A DNA stretch of 64,000 nucleotides, from assembly GCA_026874595.1 (NCBI GenBank), contig CM049322.1, positions 30,939,340-31,003,339 of the forward strand. Reading direction: 5' to 3'. The position numbers and the translations under genes are program-made. Below are positions 1 through 12,500 of the stretch, in pieces (the stretch's first letter is position 1; each line of letters begins with the position of its first letter). The notes below the pieces were generated by a model, which ran no database searches, was not told the origin of the DNA, and was given only the letters and a program-made list of their open reading frames with translations. This stretch comes from Sipunculus nudus. Lineage: Eukaryota > Annelida > Sipuncula > Golfingiida > Sipunculidae.

Positions 1-297
1 AGCTTACGGGCCGAGGAGTTTAGGTTATAGATGTGCATGTACACCTGAAACATGATATTTTGATGTGGTTTCTGTGCATTGTTCATTTTAAACATGATTT
101 TCTCCATTCAAATATTTGAAAGCAAGATGCCGATGATCATTATGAATCTAATCCAAGTTTACTTGAACATTTTTCCAGTTATACCAGTTTTCACATAAAA
201 ATAAGATTGTTATTGTTACCTTCTGTTTTTTTCGCATCACTTTGCATATGTTTTATTGATTTCTATATACCATGAATTTTATTTACAAATATAAAAG
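1..297. other. Intron sequence upstream of first visible exon, with a repeat fragment at 1-40
   Basis: Bases 5-40 (ACGGGCCGAG then a TTTAG run) match the end of the GC-rich repeat at 3528-3745. The rest is AT-rich with no splice-compatible exon that I can support. Confidence 0.4.
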
Positions 298-588
298 ATC
301 CGCCTGACAGCGTATCTATCACCGGATACACGAACGGCACCACCCTGTACTCTGATGATGACGTAACACTCACCTGTACAGCTGTTGGAGGGAGGCCTCA
401 CGCTGTATCTGTTGGGTGGAACTGTTTAAATAAAGGTAGTGGTAATGGTACAGCGATCCCTGGGGGCAGGCATAACAGCTTCACTACCAAAGTCAAGAAG
501 ACTTGGCATGGACAACTGTGTACCTGTACAGCCTGGCAGAGGAGGAACCAGGGGCCTTTCACAGCAAGTGTCTTCTTCACAGTCTCAT
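298..588 (+). CDS. Exon 1 in window: Ig-like domain
   Basis: 97 codons, phase 1 at both ends, acceptor AAAAG at 293-297 and donor GTGAGT at 589. The pyrimidine tract is poor, but the phase and the domain start (PPDSVSITG) support this boundary. The B-strand reads VTLTCTA, the tryptophan core VSVGWNC, and the F-strand region LCTCTAW. It therefore has four cysteines rather than two, one directly after the core tryptophan, which could form a second disulfide. Two NGT sequons are present. An earlier acceptor within the domain would break the phase rule. Confidence 0.82.
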
Positions 589-3500
589 GTGAGTTAAAAC
601 AGATATCTCAAATCATGAGGGAAGTAAGGCAGTTTTGTAGAAAGACGTTCTTGTGATATTTGGTATGAACGCACGAACATTTCCTGGTTGTAAAGGCCAG
701 ACAGTTTGAATGTCCCGGGTGCATAGGAGACCACATCGAGGTAAGGAGAATATGACCTTATCTGACTCAAGCGTACGCTGTATAAGCAGCGGCAACGCTA
801 CGCTCAACTATTCGCTGCACTACCCGCTGCATTAAACCACGGTTGCCGGTCAGGTTTGGCCACCAGACGGTGCTATCTCTATGGAATTCCCCCAGCGTTA
901 TATTTAACCAAACACATTGCAGATATCACCAGCACAAACGGAAGTTTTCCACTGGTGTGGAAAGCGCTTGGTATCACAGACTTTTTTACACCCCCATTGT
1001 AATACACACGGTGCAGTCGTCAGCTTTCAAGTTTGTCATAAAGTTTAGTAGTGTTCACTTATTTATCATTTAATTTTGCCCATGTTTAGAGCGTACACCC
1101 CACAGAAAATCTCTGTGCATGTGCTTAAATTTCGTTCTGCAGTACGAGAATTGAACCCTGGAAATGTCAAACTTATAATAAATATCAATTTGTTTAATTT
1201 GACAGACAAGTCGTCAATTTCTCTACTATATATAGCGATACCATATGTTACATTTTGGCGGGAGGAGTTATCCTCTTGTAAACGCCCACGTGATATCGTT
1301 TCTGCGGTAGATTTCGACAAAACCGAACTTCTAAAACTATGAAAATGAACGGTGGGACAGAGATTTAACGACGATAATTATATAAGCTGTAAAGTTTCGC
1401 CTTTGGTAAGATTTTACATGCGAATAAGACGACAAAATATTCATAATCCATACTCGATCTCATCATATTTGCAGAAAACTCGTCTAAAGCTATGTGTAAG
1501 GGGATGTCTGTTCAAATGAAACTCCCCGAAAATTCTCCGACTCCATGTCAATTTTCCGATTCTTAGGAAATCACTGACCTCGCTTCATGCCCGTGCAACA
1601 GGCATTTGTAGGGCCAGAAAACGATCTTAATTTATTTTAAAGAATGATCAATTATATCACATCAGCAGACAGAAGTGAAAGTATTTATTGATGTTAAATG
1701 TTGCACGAATTCCTATGTTATTAACCATCTGAAAACGATCAAAAACCGCACAAATATGAGATTGTTGAACGAAATTGACGGTTGTCTGCTTTTGCCAGTA
1801 TTAGTAGGTGAATTTTTCAACAAAATTGCATGCGTCGCTGTGTTTTTCTTTAGGGTCGGTCGCGTAACTGGAAACAAAGAACTATTTTTTTTTGCCGTGC
1901 CCTCCGGCATTTCTTGGACGAATATTCATTTTGAAATAATATGAAGAAACCATCCTTCATGATTTTGAGATTTGAAGTGCACTCCCCCGGTAGTGCGAGT
2001 AGTCTCCGAAAATCGCTCGACCTTACTCAATTTGCACTCGAGAATGCTAGCGGGCGAGTGGAATTTTCAAGCCCTGTTCAGGCCAACAACACTGAGGGCC
2101 CGACATTGTACATAGGGCGATTCGGTAAAGGGCAAGATCAGTAAGTTTTTTGTTGGTGAAAGAAGGCTTCTTGACAGGGTGTATCAGTAAATAAGCTCTT
2201 GCAGGTAAAGAGGGGCCTAATTATTAATTACCACAAGAATTACTATTGGGCAACCAATGCAGATAATACAAAATTGTAAAATGATCTGATTTTGAAGCAC
2301 CTGTTACAATTCTTGTCGCAGCATTCTGTATACACTGCAGTTTATTTATAAATTATGAGAGAATTTTACACAGGAGTGTATTGCAATAATCTAATTTTGA
2401 TTTATAAAAGAATGAACTATTTGCTCCAAAGACTCTCTGTCCACAAACTGTCTTATGTTACGTGTAACTAAATTTTCATCCGGGTTCTACACGCAACCAG
2501 CGCAACTGAAGAAAGACTCGTAAAGTAACTGATAATATTTATAATAAACAAATCATTATTTACAATATAAACACGAAAACTAAAAGTTTGTTTAGGCTTA
2601 CATAAAAGTCTGTCCAAGCGAGACAGCCATATTTATACAGAGACAATACTTAGCTTGATGTGAATTAGGTGTGTTTCCAAATCATAAAATAAATCACATA
2701 GTTCCAGAGTATGAGTGCGAGTACGTCCCCTTCATGTGGCTTTGTAGGAGCCGTTCACAGTAATAAAAGTCCATCTTTAAAGAATGACGAAGTAATGTCC
2801 AAAACCAGGCCTGGTGAGCACCATGACAGTTAAATAATAATTGCAGCCCATACGAGATCGTGCATGTGATATTTTTTTGCCATACGCGACGTGACGTCGC
2901 ACCGTTCAAAAAAGGACAAGTTCCAGTTAATGAGAATATTCCAATATTCCACTGAATAATTACAATTCGGGTTCTTCTGTGTTTCCACTGTTTGTCTGCT
3001 GTCTTTTGTGGTGTTACGCTTCGTTCGATTGTCCCCCTGTGTTCTTCTGGTATCCTCAGGACCGGTAATCTGTAAGGTCCCCGCCGTCACCTACGTAGCA
3101 ACGGTACCACATAACACTTATTTTACTAATATTACGAATGGTATGTAAGCATAAAGCTTTTTAGAGTGCCATCATATGGGCTTCCATGAATGCATGTGGA
3201 AAAAATAACACCCAATATTTCTCATTTTCGATGATGGTGAAATTTGATGAGAGCCAATGTGAAGTACGGATAAATCAATGGCTTCCGTTTTGTCATAATT
3301 AATTTTCATTTGATGCTGGCTCATCTACTTTTGTACAGCCAAAACACATTTCCATCTGGTGAATGGTAATGTCAAATTCACTAGATTTGAAAGCTTTACC
3401 CAGAAATTCAAGAACGGGGGGGGGGGGGGAGGCGCTGATATTGGGTTGGCGGTTGTTGGATATTATGAAAACTAAGTTGTGCAATTATATAGAAATATAT

Positions 3501-6500
3501 ATATATAATCTTTAACATGTACATTAGAGCCCTGCGCGGATCCAAAATCCGCTTCGCGGGCTAAGGGGCCCGCAACCCGCCCCGCACCGCGGGTTGACTT
3601 TTCATGATTTCGTGTGGCGGGGTGGGCCAAAAAAATTACCTGCGGGTGCGAGGCCGATCGCTTGGATATGCGGGGTAGGGCGGGCTACATGATATTTTAG
3701 TGCGGTTTCCACGGGCCGAGAAAAGTTTAGATTAAGGATATAATCTCTTACATGGATAATATACATTGTATATAAATTGTTACATGTTGATGTCAGTGGT
3801 TGGAATGCGCATCTACATGTATAACTTGCAAAATGTCATATTTTAAATGTAATACTCGGGATAAAATGATTGATATGGCTTGTGTTGAACATTTTACCGG
3901 CCTCGGTAGCGCACAGGATACAGCTGAGCAAAAACCGTGAATTCAAATATCAGCCGAAGAACCCTGAGACTCTCTGGTCTTTTTTTAAATAGATTTACCC
4001 GGCCTAGAATGGCATCTCAATGGAGCAGCTCAGAAAGATGTTCAGACTGATCCAAAATATGAAATAAAATCTAATAAACTGTGGATAACCTATTAACCGT
4101 ATTGGTAGGGAATAAACAGACATCTGAAAATGAAAATGAATCACGAATAAATTTGAAAAGAATTAATCAAATAAGAGATGTTACAGGTCAGTGGGGGGAT
4201 CTGCCACTGCATATAAATGTGTATTATCTGCATTGAGATGATGATTGATGAAATTGTGATGAGGATGGGAAAGAAGGATGATGTATATATTGTAAATACA
4301 GTTTGATACACAAATGTTTTCAACCAAGTTTTGTGTCACTATCGGGAACTGCGAACATGATCTTAAAGGTCAACATAACCTTAGAGTAATAATGAAGCAC
4401 ATAACTTTGATGTACTGTTTATTTTTTCTAACATTAGGCAAACAAAATATTTCCACAAACATCTTCGAAATGTTCGATAAATTGGGACCTTGACCATTGT
4501 TTTCAAAGTTAAATCTGCAGCTTCATTAAAGTTTTGAAGGGTATTTGCTTGAGAAATAATCTTGTGGGTGCTTCTGAATGAAATTAAACATCCAATCATC
4601 TAAACTATTATTCAGTAGTTAACATTAACTGTATTATCAAGAACGTTACTGAATATTACTGGGGTAATATTTTCTGGTGTTCTTGAACTGGTTTGCTTAG
4701 CTCCATGGTACAAAGCATACCAACAAGAGGTCCGCAAATGGTGCATAATACGCCCTTGCATATTTTGTGACCTCTAACCGCATTAAGTATGCGTGAATGT
4801 GCAGAGAATGTAATTTAGGTGAGAAACTGTATTGGTTGAAATCTATCAGGCTATTGGTAAGTTAAGGTGGTGCCGCCAGTGAACTCTGACCTCATTAAGT
4901 ATGCATGGATTTAGTGGAACTCGAACTTAGGTAAGATATTTTATTGATTAACATTTCTCTCGAGTTTGAATAATTTCCATCATATTCCTCGTAAGTTATC
5001 GCGGCGACAACACAAAGTAGCCTAGTGACCTCTGACCTTTTTAAATATGCTTGGATTTTTTCCCATAATCGAACTCAGGCAACATATTCTATTGGTAAGT
5101 AGATATGGTAAGTTTCGTAAAAATCCATCAAATCCCCGGTAAGTTGTCGCGGCGACACTTAAAGTTAACGGGCGGGCAGACGGACGGACGGTGTATATAC
5201 CATAATACGTCCATTCATAGACGGGAGAATAAAAATGAAAGAGTGAGTGTCATTTCATACCGTAACATCACTGGTTGATACACTTTGACGATTCGCATCT
5301 ATGAGTTTTCAAGAAATTTAGCTGACAGTCTTAAATACTTCTAAAACGTTATTTTTCACTCTCAAAAACGAAATTAAACCAAACATGATTTTTCATATAT
5401 ACTTTGAGTAAAAAAAAATCAGTTAAACTTTGAATTGAGCACTCTTCAAGTATGGATAATTGTTAAGGAGTTTCAAATTTCTTTATCATCTGTTTTACGC
5501 GCAAAAAGTAACTGTCAGTGTGATGGGGAAATGTAACAGTCAATCATGTGTTTTTCATATATTACGGGCATCGCTTGTGTTACAGGTGTCTGTTTTATTG
5601 TGCGCAGGAGTGTTACATGTGTCTGTTGACATTCTGATTCGTGTTAGGCAGGCCTTGGTTTATTGTGCGCAGGAGTGTAACATATGTCTGTTAGGCAGCA
5701 TAGTTCGTTGCTATGGGAGACATGTGAGCTGGGCTGGCTCACGTGTGGGGTCTGAAGTGAAGAAACACAGCGTTCTATGTTCTAGATGTTTCAGGTCTGT
5801 TCATGTGCGTGTGTATTGTTCTTTGGGAAATTTCCATATCTAGTATTTTAGGATGAAGCCATAAATTAGGGGCAGTGTTTAGAGCCGGCAGGAAGGAAAA
5901 AAACAGCGAGCACCAACAGTGTTACCTTCTCGTCAGTTTGTGGACCTTACCGATAATTGCAGTGGTCTCAGATATTTAACGGACTTAATACTGATTTAAT
6001 ACGGACTGTCTCCAGTTGCCTTTTGATTATTTCATTTAACATGGATCATTGGATTTAAACTACTCTTGTTTAGCTATGACAGTGGTGGTATCCAGATATC
6101 AAAGCCTAGGATTCGGACACTCTGGTACTGTACAATTTATTTGTTATACTTTGTAAGTGTATTGATTTAGTGTATTGTAATGTTAGGATTGTTTTAAGAA
6201 TAAATTAAAATGATTGTTAACAAAAATACCCACTGATTTCTTTAATCATTCCCCTGGACTTTTTTTTTATATCCGTAACAAAATTTGTGCTCGTCGCGAC
6301 TACGTGATCTGTTGTTATTAGGTTCCGTAACACTTGTCCCATGCATCTTAAATTAAGCTTGTGACAGAGAACTAGATAAACTACTGGGTCATTGTTTGAT
6401 TGGCAGGGCCACCCACTGGACCATCTTTAGTCTTTGATCCTACATTACCCTGGCTAGAAGGTAACACCTACCGCACTACCTGTCAGCTGAGTGATGTAGG

Positions 6501-9500
6501 TAATCAAGCGTCTACGTATTCCTGGTTTAAGGACAATCAGAATCTACAGCAGCCACCAGGTGCCGCTACCATCAGTATCCCAGTTACAAAGAATGGTCAC
6601 AACAAAGAAATAAGGTGCGAGGTCCAGAATCAACACACCCAGAACAGACCACCACAAGAACCTGTCCAAGCCAAACAGAGTCTTGATGTTCAGTGTAAGT
6701 AAAGCATGGGATGATAAAATTGATGGTTATACCACTGGTGGGCAAACTTGCTGCAAAAACTGAAACTTAAAGTAATAAAAGTACGATATGTACAAAGAAT
6801 GATAAGATCAACCGAGTAACAGTAATATCGTGAAACACCACTAAAGCAGACAGTCACAGGACTGGACGACTTGTCCATTAAGGTGGGGGTCTGCCCCAGA
6901 GGGAGGCGGTCCTGAGGTCCAGATGTGAGACATAAACCATTATGACATGCATTTACCCAATATTATTAGCCTAGGCCTATGTTAGCCTATGTAAGCTTAA
7001 TGTGAAAGGTACAACAGTTGTACATTGTATGATTTTTAATTACATATATGGTACATGTATATGTACATATGGGAGAATTAAATATTACTATTTTTCTTTT
7101 GTTGTTTGATCAAAACTGTCAGCAATCTTAGGTCGTTGTTTAGTCATTAAAAAAATAACAGATATTCTGATAGTTTAAAGGCCTACCCACTAGTATATAT
7201 ATCTCTCGCCACACACTTAAGTTAAGGTGTGAGAGAAAATCATATCTATGCACACCATTGATATAAAAGTTGAATAATGGGCGAATAATCATGGTCAACA
7301 AATGGTGTTGTGTCTTACATGGCCGGCGGATGTTGATCTCAAACACAAGGAAAGGCATCATTGCACACACCACAGCCATCCTCTTGATCTAACTGCATAC
7401 CACCAATGATGGTAAAATTGAAAATGATGAAATTGCCGTTCAAAACAGGGACATATCTGAACAAAGCAGCTAAGCAGATTGTCACACCTTGTTCCATATT
7501 AACGGGTAAAGTGGTGACACAATCATTTTTGTGTCGTGTGTACCCATGCCAGTAGTGACGTTAGTGTGATTGATGCATGTACTCTAGTTTAAAAAGTTCA
7601 GTGCTTGCATTGTACATATAAATGTCATATTGGTACGTGAAAAATAACGGTCCAGAATGGAAGCATTACATTAATTGTAAAGTTATTTCCAGTCCAATGT
7701 ACATAACCTTTTTTGAAATAGTAATTCAAGGAGTGTTGGGGTAATTTAGCTTTTTTAAAGAAATTAATTTCCTTTAAAATAGATATAAAAAAATTAATTG
7801 AAAAAAAATATATAATTAAACCCATCAGTACGCATACTTTGATAATATATGAGTCAAATTATTGATATATAAAGATGCAACTTAGAATTGTGAATTCTAA
7901 ATAAAGTGTTCTTTTCAGATATTTATTGTTTGCAACTTTATAAAATATATAGTTGTTAAAAATAAATGCATCTGTCTGTATAATGTGAGATATCTGATCA
8001 AATTAAATGGTAATGCAATTTAGAATTGTGAATCAATTTATATTTTCAGATAAATATGTTACACTGCAAATGTATAAGGTTTATAAACTTACAAATAATT
8101 TGACGTAAAAAAATGAGGATGAAATTCAAACATTTGTCCATTATTTTCCTGCCTTAGCAGGCTAGAATGGGAAATAAAGTGATTGGCTTTGATTTTCGAT
8201 CTGTCTGCCTATTTTAGCGAACCTGTGAGCTTATGCGATGGTGTGGCATCGTCCGTCGTCTGTACGTTAACCCATACTATCTCGAAAACTGCAGGAGCTA
8301 GCATCACAAAATTTTTGCCAAAAAATAGTCATAAAAAAAATCTAACGAATTTTGCTATTTTTTTTGCTAACTGCATTTTCTTAGATTTTATAGGGAAAAA
8401 GCTAAAAAAAATCTTCTCCATAACTGTTCAGCCTATTTGTCCAATATTTCACAGAAATGATTACTGGAACAATCTCACTAAAGTTTGTTCGAATGGTTCA
8501 AGTTCGGTGATTTTTGGCCGAGATACAGGAAGTTGAACTTAGTCATCTGTCAAAAAAAGCATACTAAAATTTCAGTCTCAGAAACGGCTGGAGCTATCAT
8601 CACCAAATTTCATGAAAATGTTGGTCACACGAGTCATATTTAAAATTGAGGTATTGGTAGTGCCACCTGCATCGACCTTTTCTGTACAGGGGTCATCAGT
8701 CATAAGTACATTAATCCATAATTTCTCAGGAATAGCAGGAGCTAGCATCCCCAAATTTTATGCAAAAATCTGTCACATATAAAATATTGTGGGAATTGAG
8801 AGTTTTTTTGGCGCCACCTGCAATAACTTACATTTTATGGTGGAAAAAGCTAAAAAAACTTAGAAAATCTTCTCTGAAATCATTCAACCAAATGGTTCAA
8901 TATTTCACAAAAATGATCCCAGAGACCAGCTCTATAGTTTGTTCAAATGGTTTTGGTTTGATGAATTTTGGCCGAGTTACAAGAATTTGAAATTAGTCAT
9001 TCGGCAAGTAAGCATACTAACATAACAATCTTAAAAACAATAGAAGCTAGGATCACTAAATTTTTGCAAATGTTGGTCATGGGAATCATAACTTTAACTT
9101 TAGGTTTTATGTCATAGATACCAATGTATTATACAACTGTTATACTAAACTACCACAATAAAGTAAAAGTTCATCTGACTATACAATCCGTTGATTACTG
9201 ATGATTTGCAAAAGGTCAATTGGGGCATTATTTCAGCTATAATTAGTTTCAGGGCACGTACATTGACAGACGCGGCATAGAGTTTGAAAGACGTCTTCAT
9301 TGTTTGATTACTATTATTTAAGAGAAATAATAAAGAACAATATATTTTATTGAATGATACATCCACATACATACCTGAATTTTACAAGGATTATCATCTT
9401 CAGAGGACAGACCTTGCTTATTACGTCGAATACAGTAATATAAATGACATCGATCCTCTTCTCTATATCCAAGGTTTTTTAGCTTAGATGACTTATAGTC

Positions 9501-12500
9501 GTGGTCCATTGTCCGTCTGTCCGTCCGTCCGTTAGACTGGCATCTTTTGAAACCGTTGGACTTATGAATCGGTATACAGTTAGATGTCCCCGAAATCTCC
9601 TACCATACCAGAATTGGGTCAATATGGCTTCGTTCCATAGAGATATTAAGGGAAAAAACTCAAATTTCTATTAAAAACATATTATCACACTTCAGGAGTG
9701 CCTAATATCGAAACCACTGATCTGTTTTTCATAATATTTACCAGAAGTTATCTCCCATATATTTCCTATATACATGCCAGAAATTAAGTCCGTTTAGTAT
9801 AATTTCTTTAAGTAACGGGCCCAAACATAATGGACTTTGTAAAAAATCAAAAAATTTGAAAATAAAAGCTTAACAAATTAGGCTAGTTATTGATTTTTTT
9901 TTCTCGAGGCTCTGTTGTAGACATTTGTCCAGATGCAGGCAGTCCACTCCTGGTCACTGGAAGTCAGCTATGCCAGGGTTTCTGATTTGTTCTAGCCACT
10001 GGGGGAGATCGCCTGCTGTGACATGTGTACAGTTATTCTCACATCACCATCCTAATCCCCTTCTTCCCCCCGGCAAACCAAACCCACCAAGTGTTGTGCA
10101 GTAATTCTTATTGTTTCACTGTATCTCCTTAATTGTAATGCTGTTTCCACTCCAATATAAAAAAAAACTTTCCTTGAAAAAGTAATTTAAAATGTAATCC
10201 AGAAAATGACATGTTGTGTTAATAAAGCATTGTTAAAGAAATAATTTTTCTTTTAAATGATTTTAACAAATATTTAAACCCATCAGTATGCATTAATTTA
10301 TAAAATATGGAGCAAATTATGGATAAATAAAGGCACAATTTAAATTTGTGAAATCTGAATCAAGTATTATTTTTAGATATTTATTGTTTTGCAAACTTAA
10401 AAGATATATTTTTTTGGGTAAAAAATAAATAAACATTTGTATGCATGATGTGGTGTTATCTGACAAGATTGAGATTTATGATAATGCAATTTAGAAAGAT
10501 GAATCAACTTTTATATTCAGATATATATGTTATATTGGAGATGTATAGCAATATAAACTTATAATAAAATAAATTGATGTGATGAAAAATGAGGATCTAA
10601 TACAAACATTTGTACATGATTTTCCTGCCTCAGCAGATTTTGTTGGAGTTCAGGCTTTGTTTGCCCTGTATGTTAAGTATGTAAATGCAGAAATGTTGTT
10701 AATCCCACCATCACTCTCCCCCCCCCCCCCCCCCCCCCCCCCCCCACCCTCTGCTGCCATTGATTCCTGTGCACTGGGACATAGGTTTTTATTGCAAATG
10801 TGTAAAATTTATTTAATTAAAAATAATTGGATTAATTATTGAAATATATTCTTGCCTTAGGAGAATGGAACATTAAGTTATTAGCTCTGTCTGTCCATCA
10901 TCTCTCCATTATCATTAAATATATAATAATTATGAAATTTTTCCTATATGCACTGTTGAAATAACTTTCACATGCTGTTTTTGTATGGAATGAAACTATT
11001 TAAGTCTGAAATTTGAAAGCACCTTTTATATTCAGTTGTGTATTGTTGCAGATGTTAACCTTAAAAAAATTGATATAATAAATAAATTAAGAAATAATTG
11101 AAACCTCATATATTATCAGCTTGGTTTGCCTACCAGACTGTCTGTCCTTTTTTTAAAAATTAAGTAATTGTGAATGAACTTTTTATCCTGTAAGCATAGT
11201 TGAATTAAGTAAAAATCCTATGTATGGACACTATAATAATACATATATTTTATAATTCCCATCATTCCACCAACCCCCCCCCCCCCACCACCACCATAAC
11301 CACTAAGAAGACCTTTCATCAGTGGACTGTAGACATTAGTTTTATTTCAACTGTATACATTTCATAAAATAAAAAAATACATAAATTTAATAATATATAT
11401 TAAAAAATTGATTCAATTGAACATATGTGTAAACTACTGCAGATTCAACAGTTAATTAAAAAGCCAACTAATGATCATGGTAATAGTACAGATCATTTGT
11501 TCACAAACTGCTCACACGCTTCAGTTTCAACATTAGCAAACACATGGTCAGATCACAAAATATTATTTGCAACAATTTCTTGCTCATCAATACAAACCAA
11601 TCATATCAAACAACCATGGCCTATATTACCTCTTCCTCTCACACTATCTCCATTTGATATTATTTTAGATTTTAATCTTCAAGGTCAACTTAAGCTGAGC
11701 ACAGTGACCCATGGGTCCCTTTTTTATCCAAACATAACATAACTTGAGTTAAACACGTTCATCTTATAATACAGCTTATATTACCACACAAAACTAGCAT
11801 TTGTCTATCCTCCTTCCAAATCATATTTTGTGATCATATTATACAGCTGAGCACCGTGACCCATGGGTCCCTTGTTTTTTTGTATCCTGGTGTTACCCAG
11901 GCCTGGTGTCTACTGCACCCGCAGGTTCTGGATGTGTAATCATCTCCATTGCTGAGTCATAACACGAGGAACCTCCCTGAAAGGCACTCGTTTGTGAGTA
12001 ATACACGGCTGTGGGGCAGAGCCTTCCCATTAAGCGTGCAGAGCACTCATCCTGAGAGGGGACCAACTGTGAAAATCTTACCGCCTCGGCGGAGATTTCA
12101 ACACAAGACCTCCTGGCTTTGAGTCCTGTGCTCTACCCAGATCCACAGCAGTCGGTCCACATCAGCTTTGCAATTGAAAATCAGTCCAATCAAAGGGCAC
12201 TACAGTTCAAATTTCTCACATGCCAAAGTTTTGTACGTTATTGTGAGCAAGGCGGTCTTCTTGCAGCGGGATGTCTGAGGGGCAGACCTCAATATTAATA
12301 GCCACTATGTTAGTATTATATGCCATTTTGAATAATGTTTATTATAAATTGTTGATTATATTTTTTTTTTCATTTACATCTGGCTTTTATTATAAATTTG
12401 GTCATTCATATCATTATTTTTGGAGGTATGTTTTCTTACTTGCAGTTAGACCTTGCGCAGTTCACTTATATCTGAAATTCTTAATTAGTCATTCTTTTAG

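Noticed and set aside
1066-1342. Overlapping sense and antisense frames of 84-88 residues
   Set aside because: No recognisable family, no splice sites, and similar length on both strands suggests chance in a GC-richer patch of intron.
5460-5843. 127-residue open frame
   Set aside because: It straddles the LTR start at 5578, and the related LTR at 63279 does not keep the frame, so it is chance.
5578-6332. Steamer-type retroelement LTR
   Set aside because: From memory the bivalve Steamer LTR is much shorter (under 200 bp); 755 bp does not fit.
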